Counted from the stretch's first letter, positions 1-7,810 are shown. The stretch: DNA of 15,354 nucleotides from Candidatus Martarchaeota archaeon (GCA_023379075.1 JAMCSO010000016.1:1-15354), one strand, 5' to 3'. A program made the numbers and translations. Notes: generated by a model from the sequence alone, not told the origin.

Positions 1-456
1 GCGACGGGAAAGGAGCAGCACATGCAGGTGATAGCTCCAAACAAGATGAATAGGGATGAGATCGAGAAGAAGATACGGGAAGCAGAGGAATTTGCAGAGT
101 CTGATAAGAAAACACTCGAGCTGATAGAGGCCAAGAACAACGCAGAATCCCTTGTCTACCAGGCAGAGAGAACAATCTCTGACTACAAAGACAAGATACC
201 ACAAGAGCAGCAGGAGAAGGCAGAGGAATCCAAGAAGGCGCTTGAAGAATCCTTAAAGACCGAAGATCTTGATACAATAAAGAGAAAGACCGAAGATCTT
301 GTAAAGCTTCTTCAAGAGATAAGCCAGGGCATGTATCAGCAAGGTCCGGGAGATGGTGCATCCGGAGCAGGTCCTGAAGGTGCCCCCAATCCTGATGGAA
401 CCAAGCAAAGTCCTGATGACGGGACCGTCGATGCAGACTTTAAGGTAGAGAAGTGA
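1..456 (+). CDS. dnaK: Chaperone DnaK (Hsp70), C-terminal fragment
   Basis: This is the 3' end of an Hsp70 gene whose start lies left of the window. The frame is open from base 1, and the first visible residues (ATGKEQ, then a beta-strand QVIAP) match the end of the Hsp70 substrate-binding beta-sandwich. They are followed by the helical lid (NRDEIEKKIREAEEFAESDKK) and a Gly/Pro/Asp-rich tail. The ATPase domain is not visible. DnaK is an ATP-driven cytoplasmic chaperone working with DnaJ and GrpE; dnaJ follows after 7 nt, so the two are surely co-transcribed. The tail ends in DADFKVEK rather than the EEVD of eukaryotic Hsp70. A 17-bp direct repeat inside the lid encodes KTEDL twice. The identity is secure; only the 5' part is missing. 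Confidence 0.95.
   Translation, partial: ATGKEQHMQVIAPNKMNRDEIEKKIREAEEFAESDKKTLELIEAKNNAESLVYQAERTISDYKDKIPQEQQEKAEESKKALEESLKTEDLDTIKRKTEDLVKLLQEISQGMYQQGPGDGASGAGPEGAPNPDGTKQSPDDGTVDADFKVEK
255..301 (+). repeat. 17-bp direct repeat inside dnaK
   Basis: An exact 17-bp sequence occurs at 255-271 and again at 285-301, a period of 30 nt (10 codons), encoding KTEDL twice in the lid helix. Both copies fit normal DnaK sequence at this place, so it may be coincidence of codon choice or a small local duplication. No function is inferred. Confidence 0.7.
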
Positions 457-463
457 TAACTCA

Positions 464-1582
464 ATGGAAGATTATTACAGCCTTCTCGGAGTCCCGAAAA
501 ACGCCACAAAAGAAGAGATAAAAAAAGCATACAGGGATCTCGCTCTAAAGTATCATCCGGACAGAAACAAGGATGCTGGCGCAGAAGAAAAGTTCAAGAA
601 GATAAATGAAGCGTATGCAGTGCTTAGTGACGAGACAAAACGCAGGCAATATGATGCATATGGCCCCGAACAGTTTGGAAGACAGTACTCTGAACAAGAT
701 ATATTCCGTAACTTCAATTTCGGAGATCTCTTCAAGGAAATGGGAGTAAACATCAACATGGGCGATGGAAATTTCGACATCTTCGGAGATTTCTTCGGCC
801 AGGGACAGCGTGGAAGGGATGTAGGGCAGAGTATACTCTTCAGGATGGACCTTACTTTGGAAGAGATCTCTGATGGGGCTCAGAAGGAGATCACCATCAG
901 GCACAGAAAGAAATGCGCGCATTGTGGTGGAAGTGGCGGAGAGCCGGGCTCAAAGCAAAGCAAATGTCCTAAATGTGAAGGTGCAGGAAGAGTGACTGTA
1001 ATAACCTCCTCGTTCCTTGGGAGAATACAATCCGTCACTACATGCGACATCTGCATGGGTTCTGGCAAAGTTTATGAGCGGCGCTGCAAAACATGCAACG
1101 GCAAAGGCGGTGTAGTAGGGAACGACAAGATAAATGTTACGATACCTGCTGGAGTGAAGGAGGGCATGAGATTAAAGCTTGATGGGATGGGGGACTTTGG
1201 CAAGGATGCATCTGGAGACCTCTTCATAGAAGTACACCTATCAAAGCACAAGATCTTTGAAAGGGTAAACGACAACGACATATTTGCTGAGGTAAGCGTA
1301 CCTTTCTATAAATTAATATTGGGTGGAAAAGTGCGCGTGCCTACCCTGAAAGGCGAGAAAGAAATATCAATAGATCCAGGAACAGAACCGGGCAAGGAGA
1401 TCATCATAAAAGGCGAAGGCATAAGGAAATTCGGTTCGGTCTCCCGCGGAGACGAGATACTTCGCATAAACGTATCTCTTCCTAAAAACCTCACCACAGA
1501 AGAAAGAGCCGCCATAGAACATTTCAGGGATGCCAGCGAAAGCGGGAAAGGGGACTCAAAAAAACGCTTCGGCATCTTCTAA
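464..1582 (+). CDS. dnaJ: Chaperone DnaJ (type I Hsp40)
   Basis: Hsp40 co-chaperone that delivers unfolded clients to DnaK and stimulates its ATPase. It is full length at 372 aa. It has an N-terminal J domain (residues 1-66) with HPD at 31-33, then a Phe-rich linker in place of a classic Gly/Phe region (70-120). The zinc-binding region has all four CxxCxGxG motifs (Cys 151/154, 168/171, 194/197, 208/211), and the C-terminal beta domains begin near 215. The ATG lies 7 nt after the dnaK stop. A GTGAT sequence at 453-457, overlapping that stop, can serve as ribosome binding site. The gene ends in TAA, with a TGA two codons later. This is a complete type I DnaJ with nothing missing. Confidence 0.97.
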   Translation: MEDYYSLLGVPKNATKEEIKKAYRDLALKYHPDRNKDAGAEEKFKKINEAYAVLSDETKRRQYDAYGPEQFGRQYSEQDIFRNFNFGDLFKEMGVNINMGDGNFDIFGDFFGQGQRGRDVGQSILFRMDLTLEEISDGAQKEITIRHRKKCAHCGGSGGEPGSKQSKCPKCEGAGRVTVITSSFLGRIQSVTTCDICMGSGKVYERRCKTCNGKGGVVGNDKINVTIPAGVKEGMRLKLDGMGDFGKDASGDLFIEVHLSKHKIFERVNDNDIFAEVSVPFYKLILGGKVRVPTLKGEKEISIDPGTEPGKEIIIKGEGIRKFGSVSRGDEILRINVSLPKNLTTEERAAIEHFRDASESGKGDSKKRFGIF

Positions 1583-1601
1583 TTCTACTGACCTATGTTA
1601 T

Positions 1602-1615
1602 TTTAAATTTAAATA
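1602..1615 (+). promoter_or_regulatory. TATA-like promoter of trpS
   Basis: An A/T-only stretch (TTTAAATTTAAATA core) is centred near 1608, about 30 nt before the ATG at 1638. This fits an archaeal TATA box driving a leaderless or nearly leaderless mRNA. It supports ATG 1638 over the in-frame GTG at 1629, which would lie too close to the box. Confidence 0.6.
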
Positions 1616-1637
1616 ACCTCTTACTACTGTGTATTCC

Positions 1638-2759
1638 ATGCCTGATTTTAGCGTAACTCCATACGATGTGGAAGGTCAGATTGATTATGATACTATTGTA
1701 CAACGCTTCGGAATAAAGCCATTGGACGACGAACTGGAGCAGAGGATCAAGAAGATAGCTGGAGAGAGCCACTTTATGATAAGGCGTAGAATATACTTCG
1801 CACAAAGAGACATGAACTGGCTTCTTGACCAGTACGAGAAAGGGAATAAATTTTATCTTTATACAGGGATAGCTCCTTCCGGAAGGATGACCATGGCGCA
1901 TCTGATTCCATTTTTATTAACTAAATGGTTGCAGGATAAGTTTGATGCTGAGGTATACATCTACATACCAGACGAAGAAAAGTTTCTTGCAAAGAGGGAC
2001 CCAACTCTGACTCTGGATAAGGTGCACTCTTTGGCATATGAGGATGCACTTGACATAGTCTCGCTTGGATATAACCCAAAGAAGACGAAGATATTTCTCT
2101 CTACGGAATACGCCAAAACTCTTTATAAGCAGGCAGTTCGCGTTGCAAAGCACATAACCTTTTCAATGGTAAAGGATGCATTCGGATTTACCAACGAGAC
2201 AAATGTGGGCACTCTCTTTTACACAAGCCTACAATCCGTTCCGGCATTTTTGAGATCTGTAGAGGAAAATAAGAATGTGCCGTGTTTGATACCTCTTGGA
2301 GTGGACCAGGATGTGCATTTCAGGATAGCGAGGGATGTAATGGCAAAGCTGGGATATTATAAGCCATCGATAATCCATGCCAAGTTTCTACCTGGCTTGG
2401 ACGGCCGCCCAAAGATGTCCTCTAGCGATCCGAACAACACAATCTACCTTAACGACTCCCCAGAAATAGTCAAAAATAAGATCAATAAAGCGATAACTGG
2501 TCAGCAATCTACGGCAGAGCTGCAAAAAAAACTCGGAGGGAATCCGGACAAATGTGCAGTATGCCAGTACTACAGGTATATCTTCGAGCCTGACGACGAG
2601 AAACTCGCCAAGATCTTCGAAGGTGAAAGAAAAGGCACACTTCTTGCCGGTGAGCACAAGAGGGATCTTACTGGGAGGATAAACGCTTTCCTTAAAGAAC
2701 ACAATAAGAGGAAGGAAGAGCTACGCCAACATCTTGACGATTTCATGGTGAGGGACTGA
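1638..2759 (+). CDS. trpS: Tryptophanyl-tRNA synthetase (archaeal/eukaryotic type)
   Basis: Class I aminoacyl-tRNA synthetase that charges tRNA-Trp. It is 373 aa from ATG 1638. An in-frame GTG at 1629 would add three residues, but the TATA position favours the ATG. Visible signatures are the PSGRMTMAHL segment near residue 80 (TMAH at 85-88 in the HIGH position), TKWLQDKF, the VDQD motif before the second signature, and KMSSS at 259-263. The FGFT region and the FGG-like LGGNPDKC segment also match archaeal/eukaryotic TrpRS. Tyrosyl-tRNA synthetase is the related alternative, but LIPFLLTKWLQD and the C-terminal region fit TrpRS. The gene is convergent with fibrillarin, with only 2 nt between stop codons. 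Confidence 0.93.
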   Translation: MPDFSVTPYDVEGQIDYDTIVQRFGIKPLDDELEQRIKKIAGESHFMIRRRIYFAQRDMNWLLDQYEKGNKFYLYTGIAPSGRMTMAHLIPFLLTKWLQDKFDAEVYIYIPDEEKFLAKRDPTLTLDKVHSLAYEDALDIVSLGYNPKKTKIFLSTEYAKTLYKQAVRVAKHITFSMVKDAFGFTNETNVGTLFYTSLQSVPAFLRSVEENKNVPCLIPLGVDQDVHFRIARDVMAKLGYYKPSIIHAKFLPGLDGRPKMSSSDPNNTIYLNDSPEIVKNKINKAITGQQSTAELQKKLGGNPDKCAVCQYYRYIFEPDDEKLAKIFEGERKGTLLAGEHKRDLTGRINAFLKEHNKRKEELRQHLDDFMVRD

Positions 2760-2761
2760 GA

Positions 2762-3424
2762 TCAAGTCTTCTGAAGAACAACAAAAAGATGCATCTTGTC
2801 ATATGGCATTATATCTATTGATTCCAACAAGCTGAATCTCTTAGATACCCTATCTAAAAATTCTTTGTACACCTCACTTGGCTTCCGTGAGACATCTATG
2901 CTCTGCGATTTTATTGCGATGTAAGCATACCCTCCTTTCTTTAGCAGCTTGCAATTCTCGAGAAGGATCTCTGCCTGGTCTCTTGCAGCTATGTCTTGAT
3001 ATATGACATCAGCACTGCCAACATCTTCTCCATATTCCCTTACATTCCTAGCATCATTGAATATCGGGAGCATATTGCTCCTCCTCTCGCAGACTCTGAG
3101 CAGATCTCTAACATTGCGCTCAGAGATCTCTACACAATAGAGGATACCTTTTTCACCTATTATATCACTAACATGGCTGCATGTCGTTCCTGTAGCTGCA
3201 CCAAGGTAAAGCACTCTAGATCCGCGTTTTATCTCCATCCTTTTCATACCTTTGGATATCGCAGCTCCGAGCTTGCTCCTATACGGGTTCCACAGCCTGT
3301 ACTCCAATCCATCCTTTTCTATGAGCTCCTCACCATAAACATCTCTGCCCATGTCAAGATTCATGGTTGCAAGCTTTCCGTCAACTAGGAAGACTCCATC
3401 AAAAATCTTCTTTATCTGGTGCAT
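2762..3424 (-). CDS. flpA: Fibrillarin-like rRNA/tRNA 2'-O-methyltransferase
   Basis: SAM-dependent methylase of the archaeal C/D-box sRNP. With Nop5 and L7Ae it methylates ribose 2'-OH groups in rRNA and tRNA at guide-specified sites. It is full length at 220 aa. A short N-terminal beta region ends in VYGEE and YRLWNPYRSKL (42-52). The SAM-binding motif VLYLGAATGTT is at 71-81, IYQDIA holds the conserved Asp144, and IAIKSQSID holds Lys172. These match the fibrillarin K-D catalytic arrangement. The start ATG is 34 nt downstream of a TATA-like box. Archaeal fibrillarin is often next to nop5, but no nop5 is visible here; the upstream neighbour is a divergent histidine kinase. Confidence 0.96.
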   Translation of the reverse strand: MHQIKKIFDGVFLVDGKLATMNLDMGRDVYGEELIEKDGLEYRLWNPYRSKLGAAISKGMKRMEIKRGSRVLYLGAATGTTCSHVSDIIGEKGILYCVEISERNVRDLLRVCERRSNMLPIFNDARNVREYGEDVGSADVIYQDIAARDQAEILLENCKLLKKGGYAYIAIKSQSIDVSRKPSEVYKEFLDRVSKRFSLLESIDIMPYDKMHLFVVLQKT

Positions 3425-3451
3425 TCAATACACGAATAAGATTTAGAAAAA

Positions 3452-3464
3452 CATATTTATATTT
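3452..3464 (-). promoter_or_regulatory. TATA-like promoter of fibrillarin
   Basis: On the minus strand AAATATAAATATG is centred about 34 nt upstream of the fibrillarin ATG, the right distance for an archaeal TATA box with a very short leader. It lies in the 85-nt divergent spacer shared with the histidine kinase. I see no equally clear box for the kinase. Confidence 0.55.
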
Positions 3465-3509
3465 GAGTTGTAATGTATTCTTGCTTCTGCTTCCTGGTTG
3501 GTGTAATAA

Positions 3510-5726
3510 ATGCAAGGTGGGCGATCAAACAAATTCATAATAGAAATGTATAACACCTGCAAGGCTTCTGATGGGATAAATGATTTATTCTCGAGAGTCT
3601 CAGATAAGCTTAAGGAATCCTTTTCCATAGACAAGGTAATAATAAAAAATCTAAATCAGAAGAAAGAAAGCCTCTCTGCAGGAGAAGAGTATGCGATCAA
3701 CACCAAGCAGCTCTATATAGACAATAGGCTAAGCGGATACTCTGCATTTCCCGATCTGATAAACTATTACAATAATGGTTTTCGGAGCTCTGCAATAATA
3801 CCTGTAATCAACGAGAACAAGCCGATAGGCACCGTAACGCTGCTTTCACAGAAGGAAGAAGCATTTGGAAAAGAGGATGTCGCAGAGTTAAATATATCCT
3901 CAAACATATTAAACAATGAGTGTGGGGTTCAGCTAGACCGCGAGAAGAGCCAGAAGATGGAAAGATTTTTTCAAGCTTCTTTCGAGACTGTCGTGCCACA
4001 GGCGATAGTCACTCAAAAGGGAAAGGTAGTGATGGCAAATACTGCCATGCTTGATCTTCTCGGCAAGCCCAACGAAGTGCAGCCGCTCCAGATATCACAG
4101 TTCTTTAATATAGACTTCACCAAGGTCAACAGCCCCCCATGGGAAGAGGAACGCGTTGAACTCTACAGAAAACCATCCAGGAAATTCATGATCTATTCAA
4201 AGGGTCTCGGAGAAGGCCTGCTCCACCTAACTTTTAATGAGACAACCTCTCTGAATCTCCTCGAGGAAAGATCGAGAGCTCTCGATTACAGCACAACCGA
4301 GGCATTTATCACCATGGACGATGATATGAGGATAAACTGGGCAAGCGAAAACATCTCAAGGATCCTCAAAGTCGACAAAGATTACTTGGTTGGCAGAAAG
4401 CTCTCTGATTTTATCGGTTCTGCCTCATTACAGCAGATTGGCAAAACTGAGATAATATCAGAAGAGATGCAGTTAAATTTTGACAACAACCAGAAGCAGG
4501 AGGTCATGGCAACCATCCTAAAAGGCAAAAACGGATTCTCATCCATACTGTCAATAAATTTCGAGAGATACCTCTCAGCAGTCAAGAAGGCTTTGAATGA
4601 TATAGTTCAGATATCAAGCGACGCAGTGATAGAGGTAGATCAATCTGGAAGCATAATAAGAATAAACAAAAGCGCCGAAAAGCTCCTAAGGTACAGAAGC
4701 GACGAGCTTGAAGGCATGCAGATATCCTCATTGTATGCAGATACTGATAGCCAGAACAGATTCAGCTCCTCGATCTCGATAGCAAAGAAGAATGATGTTG
4801 TTACTGATATATATGTGAATATTCTGCCGAAGGGCATAGGGGAGAGAATGCCATTCCAGCAAAGCATAATGGCTATAAAGAACAAGACCAATACGATAGA
4901 CGGCTACTTTATTGTGAGCAGGGAGCTCTCGACAAAGATGGAAAAGGAGCGCCTCAACGAGGCTCTGGACAAGGCAACAAAGCAGATGAAGGAGATAAAG
5001 AGCGAGAGCGACTTAAAGACACAATTTATCTACAATGTGTCACATGATTTTAAGACCCCTATAACGAACATCAAGGGATTCTCAACTCTTTTATACAAAG
5101 AGGAATTCGGAGTTCTGACAGACGAGCAAAAAAGCTATGTCAAGATAATAATGGATGAGCTTGACAGGCTAATGCTCCTCATAGAACAGATACTTGACGT
5201 TGCAAAGCTCTCATCAGGAAGAATAAAGCTGGACCTGCAGCAGGTCGATATGAGGGAATTGATGGAGAATGCGAGCATAAAGGCTCTGGCAGAATCCGCA
5301 GCCAACAAGGGGATAACACTGAAGCATAATGTCGACTACAACGTCCCGCAAATCCCTGCCAGTCCGAATAGGTTGATACAGGCCTTCGTCAACCTGATAG
5401 GGAACGCGATCAAGTTTACCGAAGCTGGCGGCATGATATCCGTCTCGGTCTTCAAGAAAGGAAAGAACATACGTGTCGAGGTTACTGATACTGGGATGGG
5501 TATAGATAAGGAGGAGAAAGCAAAGCTCTTCAAGAAATTTTATCAGCTTCCAAGAAAGGGTCTCACAACACACGAGGGCGCAGGAACCGGGCTCGGATTA
5601 TCCATAACAAAGGAGATAGTAAACCTTCATGGCGGCCAGATAGGGGTGAAATCAGAAGTTGGGAAGGGAAGCACCTTCTGGTTTACCATACCAACATCTG
5701 TCAGAATAAAGAAGAAGGCAGCATGA
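3510..5726 (+). CDS. Soluble sensor histidine kinase (GAF-like, PAS, HisKA, HATPase)
   Basis: Autophosphorylating kinase that would pass phosphate to a response regulator; the likely partner is the regulator at 6332. It has 738 aa and no transmembrane segment, so it probably senses a cytoplasmic signal. Order: GAF-like region (about 1-135), up to three PAS-like regions (about 145-240, 250-340, 355-475), a coiled coil, HisKA with NVSHDFKTP (His512), then HATPase with N box NLIGNAIKF (from 628), G1 box DTGMGI (from 660) and G2 box GAGTGLGL (from 690). All catalytic motifs are intact. The third PAS region (DAVIEVDQSGSIIRINKSAE) is clear; the first two are diverged and less certain. A 29-bp segment at 4866-4894 recurs exactly, inverted, in the next gene. 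The signal sensed cannot be read from the sequence. Confidence 0.93.
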   Translation: MQGGRSNKFIIEMYNTCKASDGINDLFSRVSDKLKESFSIDKVIIKNLNQKKESLSAGEEYAINTKQLYIDNRLSGYSAFPDLINYYNNGFRSSAIIPVINENKPIGTVTLLSQKEEAFGKEDVAELNISSNILNNECGVQLDREKSQKMERFFQASFETVVPQAIVTQKGKVVMANTAMLDLLGKPNEVQPLQISQFFNIDFTKVNSPPWEEERVELYRKPSRKFMIYSKGLGEGLLHLTFNETTSLNLLEERSRALDYSTTEAFITMDDDMRINWASENISRILKVDKDYLVGRKLSDFIGSASLQQIGKTEIISEEMQLNFDNNQKQEVMATILKGKNGFSSILSINFERYLSAVKKALNDIVQISSDAVIEVDQSGSIIRINKSAEKLLRYRSDELEGMQISSLYADTDSQNRFSSSISIAKKNDVVTDIYVNILPKGIGERMPFQQSIMAIKNKTNTIDGYFIVSRELSTKMEKERLNEALDKATKQMKEIKSESDLKTQFIYNVSHDFKTPITNIKGFSTLLYKEEFGVLTDEQKSYVKIIMDELDRLMLLIEQILDVAKLSSGRIKLDLQQVDMRELMENASIKALAESAANKGITLKHNVDYNVPQIPASPNRLIQAFVNLIGNAIKFTEAGGMISVSVFKKGKNIRVEVTDTGMGIDKEEKAKLFKKFYQLPRKGLTTHEGAGTGLGLSITKEIVNLHGGQIGVKSEVGKGSTFWFTIPTSVRIKKKAA
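4866..4894 (+). repeat. 29-bp inverted repeat, arm 1 (inside histidine kinase)
   Basis: A 29-bp sequence identical to the reverse complement of 5953-5981, with mismatches directly outside both ends. Here it encodes IMAIKNKTN and part of the next codon (residues 453-462), which fits the last strand of a PAS domain. This arm therefore looks like the original. Confidence 0.95.
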
Positions 5727-5749
5727 GCATTAAAATCTATCATGCTCTC

Positions 5750-6226
5750 TTACGAGACTGTATTGTTAATTACAATGATGCCTCCATCAGCCCTTATTCC
5801 CAGGCTTCTCTGAAGAACCAGTATCGTGAATCTTGTCTCGTTTGCAGATCCCTGTATTCTCTTGATCTGAAGGTCAGCAATGTTTGATCCCGTCGTGCTT
5901 ATATTAATCAGCGAGTCATTGAGCATTGTGAATTCCTGTGTCTCGCCTGCAAGTATTGGTCTTGTTCTTTATAGCCATTATTCTGCGGATTTTGAAGAAT
6001 TCTTCAGATATAAAACAAAAGAAGTGCTTGCTGTCGGGAGCCTGAATACTAAGCTCCCACCTGCAGATAATGATGTGGTATAATTATAAGAGATCAGCTG
6101 TATCTGTGGCACCGACACTGAGAGCCATGCCAAGAGTATGACTACTACAAACACAACCAGAGCAAGGGCAACATAAACATACGGTCCCCTCTCTCTTCCC
6201 GGTTTGAAAGACTTCTTCTTTGCCAT
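5750..6226 (-). pseudogene. Small membrane-anchored protein gene with two in-frame TAA codons
   Basis: From ATG 6226 an 82-residue frame runs to TAA at 5978-5980. A second TAA follows at 5969-5971, then the same frame stays open for 72 codons to TAA at 5750-5752. The first part has a basic N-terminus (MAKKKSFKPGRERG), one transmembrane helix (about 17-37) and a beta-like outer segment. The downstream part (TQEFTMLNDSLINIS and onward) has the same Ser/Thr/Asn-rich, beta-like character, so the two look like one protein of about 158 residues. Both stops lie in the 29-bp patch that duplicates kinase sequence. The family is not recognised. It may be a pseudogene, a truncated 82-aa protein, or an assembly error. 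A TATA-like box 27 nt before the ATG suggests it is still transcribed. Confidence 0.7.
5953..5981 (-). repeat. 29-bp inverted repeat, arm 2 (inside membrane-protein gene)
   Basis: Exact inverted copy of 4866-4894. In the frame of the host gene it reads TAA, TGG, CTA, TAA and onward, so it creates both premature stops. In another frame it reads MAIKNKTN, as in the kinase. It therefore looks like the derived copy. Confidence 0.95.
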
Positions 6227-6247
6227 GTCTTATCATAATGCAAACAG

Positions 6248-6257
6248 GTTTATAAAC
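6248..6257 (-). promoter_or_regulatory. TATA-like box, palindromic GTTTATAAAC
   Basis: The box is centred about 27 nt upstream of the ATG at 6226, as expected for leaderless transcription of the membrane-protein gene. Because it is a perfect palindrome it could also serve the divergent response regulator, with a leader of roughly 50 nt. Confidence 0.5.
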
Positions 6258-6331
6258 ATTTTTAGCAAAAGTTCCAGAATCAAGATAAGTACTATTAGTT
6301 TTTCTGTCAAAGAGATATATTGGGCGATCGT

Positions 6332-7528
6332 ATGGTAAACATAGATGACATAGAAGCAGACATAATCTCACTCATAAATGACAAGCAGCAGGTAACCTCT
6401 GATGAACTTTCCGCATTCGCGGCATCGATAGGGATGAACGACGAGATGCTCAGGAGAGGGCTTGCGGAGTTGGAGAGCGCAAACATAATTGCTTCGAGAA
6501 GCAGTGGAGGGATCCTTACATATTATCTACTAAATGATGAACCATCCCTGCACAGGATAATGATAGTGGAAGATGATAAGAACATAAACAAGCTCATGGC
6601 CCTTTCTGTCGGAAAAGGATTTGACATCGTGCAGATGTATGATGGTGGAGAGGCCCTCCAAAAGATACGGAACGAAAAGCCGGACCTTGTTATATTGGAC
6701 CTTATGCTTCCAGGAGCCGATGGCCTGGAGATATGCCAAAGGATAAAGAAGGATCCTGGCCTTAGTGATACTGTTGTAATAATAATCAGTGCTATGGATG
6801 CAACATCAAACCGCTTTAAAGGGATAAAATACGGTGCGGATTATTATGTGAAGAAGCCATTCGACCCCGGAGAGCTGAGGAGTCTCGTGACCATATTCCT
6901 TAAAAAGAAAGGCAAGAAATTTGATCCATTGATAGATCTACCAAACGAAGACAAGATCTCCGCTGCGCTGGAGAAGGCGGTGGAGAGCACCAATAGCAGC
7001 TATGAGATAGGCAGAATAAGGCTTGAAGGCCTCGCAAGCTTCGCTAGGCGCTTTGGAAACAGCTCAGCAATAACCATACTCAGACTTGTCTCACAGATAC
7101 TGCAAGATAAGGCACGCGAGGTAGGAAACAATGTCTTTGTGGGGTTCCTAAACAGTGATGATTTTATAATAGCCGGGGACAACAAGAATGTGCTAGAGGT
7201 CAGGAACAGAATATCTTCTGAGTTTAATGCAGTTCTTCCATTTATATACCAGAGTGAGGGGTACAAGCCCATAGAGAAAGGCATAGAAGATATGTATGGA
7301 GCAGAGAAGCCTCCCCTCAGTCTCGTGTATAAGCTAATAAAGAAGGACTCTCTTATCGAGAGAAGGGCCGAGATACTAAAGAAAAAGCCCCAGGAAGGTC
7401 AGAACATCGGTGCATACACTTACGATGAGCTAAGGCATATGCTAGAGAGCGACGACTTAGATATAACAATAACAAGAGATCCAAACGGGGTGAGGCTCTC
7501 AGTGGGCAAAGGCGGAAAGCACTCCTGA
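6332..7528 (+). CDS. Response regulator: winged-helix-like, receiver, degenerate GGDEF-like
   Basis: Phosphorelay output protein, probably served by the kinase at 3510. It has 398 aa from ATG 6332; an in-frame TTG at 6320 would add four residues. Residues 1-70 look like a winged helix-turn-helix (VTSDELSAFAASIGM, ending ILTYYLL). The receiver (about 76-190) is intact, with E80/D81/D82, phospho-acceptor Asp123 in LVILDLMLPG and Lys175-Pro176. After it come DPLIDLPN (from 198) and a region ending GFLNSDDF (274-278 is NSDDF). These sit where diguanylate cyclases have DPLTGLPN and GGDEF, so I read a degenerate GGDEF fold unlikely to make c-di-GMP. A charged tail follows. It abuts the convergent gene at 7529 with no spacer. 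The receiver is certain; the GGDEF relation is inference. Confidence 0.9.
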   Translation: MVNIDDIEADIISLINDKQQVTSDELSAFAASIGMNDEMLRRGLAELESANIIASRSSGGILTYYLLNDEPSLHRIMIVEDDKNINKLMALSVGKGFDIVQMYDGGEALQKIRNEKPDLVILDLMLPGADGLEICQRIKKDPGLSDTVVIIISAMDATSNRFKGIKYGADYYVKKPFDPGELRSLVTIFLKKKGKKFDPLIDLPNEDKISAALEKAVESTNSSYEIGRIRLEGLASFARRFGNSSAITILRLVSQILQDKAREVGNNVFVGFLNSDDFIIAGDNKNVLEVRNRISSEFNAVLPFIYQSEGYKPIEKGIEDMYGAEKPPLSLVYKLIKKDSLIERRAEILKKKPQEGQNIGAYTYDELRHMLESDDLDITITRDPNGVRLSVGKGGKHS

Positions 7529-7777
7529 TTATCTTCTTTTAACCTTCTTTTTGGAACCACTCTTCTTTGCCTTTGGTCTGCCACCAACAACCGCAGCACT
7601 CCTAAGCGAGAGAATATCTTCTATATGTGAATCATCTACAGGCCTGTCTGTCGACGCAAGCGCAGCTTCGCTTTGTATAGCTCCAATCTCAAGCTGTTCC
7701 TCAACCCTCAGTCCTCGTTCCAGAGCTTCTTTCCTCTTAAGGATTGCTTTCTTATCCTTCTCCGAGACCACAATCAC
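7529..7777 (-). CDS. Small basic protein of unknown function
   Basis: An 82-residue protein, not recognised. The N-terminal half is charged and probably helical (KDKKAILKRKEALERG). The middle is neutral to acidic, and the C-terminus is strongly basic (RPKAKKSGSKKKVKRR), which suggests contact with nucleic acid or the ribosome. There is no Cys, signal peptide or membrane segment. The start is uncertain: GTG at 7777 (about 25 nt from a TATA-like box) or GTG at 7771, preceded by an AGGGGT ribosome-binding-like sequence with 6 nt spacing. It converges exactly on the response regulator gene. Coding is supported by the upstream promoter and the organised sequence, but its short length leaves doubt. 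Confidence 0.65.
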   Translation of the reverse strand: MIVVSEKDKKAILKRKEALERGLRVEEQLEIGAIQSEAALASTDRPVDDSHIEDILSLRSAAVVGGRPKAKKSGSKKKVKRR

Positions 7778-7793
7778 ACCCCTTTTTATTATC

Positions 7794-7810
7794 TATATAA
7801 GTATAAATAA
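7794..7810 (-). promoter_or_regulatory. TATA-like box of the small basic protein gene
   Basis: On the minus strand TTATTTATACTTATATA lies about 25 nt before GTG 7777 and 31 nt before GTG 7771. The 114-nt spacer up to 7891 must also hold the divergent promoter for lhr; AT-rich TAATATTATAT at 7821-7831 is a weak candidate. Confidence 0.45.

Noticed and set aside
545..922. Minus-strand 125-codon frame opposite dnaJ
   Set aside because: It lies wholly inside the clearly coding dnaJ J domain and has no family resemblance, so it is a shadow frame.
5880..6083. Plus-strand 67-codon frame opposite the membrane-protein gene
   Set aside because: The minus strand has the promoter, a transmembrane helix and coherent coding on both sides of the patch; the plus frame has none of these.
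5750..6226. Two compensating frameshifts as the cause of the stops in the membrane-protein gene
   Set aside because: A neighbouring frame gave a plausible MAIKNKTN stretch, which first suggested a pair of indels. That stretch is the 29-bp kinase copy, so the apparent frame change comes from the copied patch and not from indels.
6320..6331. TTG start for the response regulator
   Set aside because: The ATG four codons downstream is a stronger start codon and gives a natural N-terminus; no ribosome binding site favours TTG.
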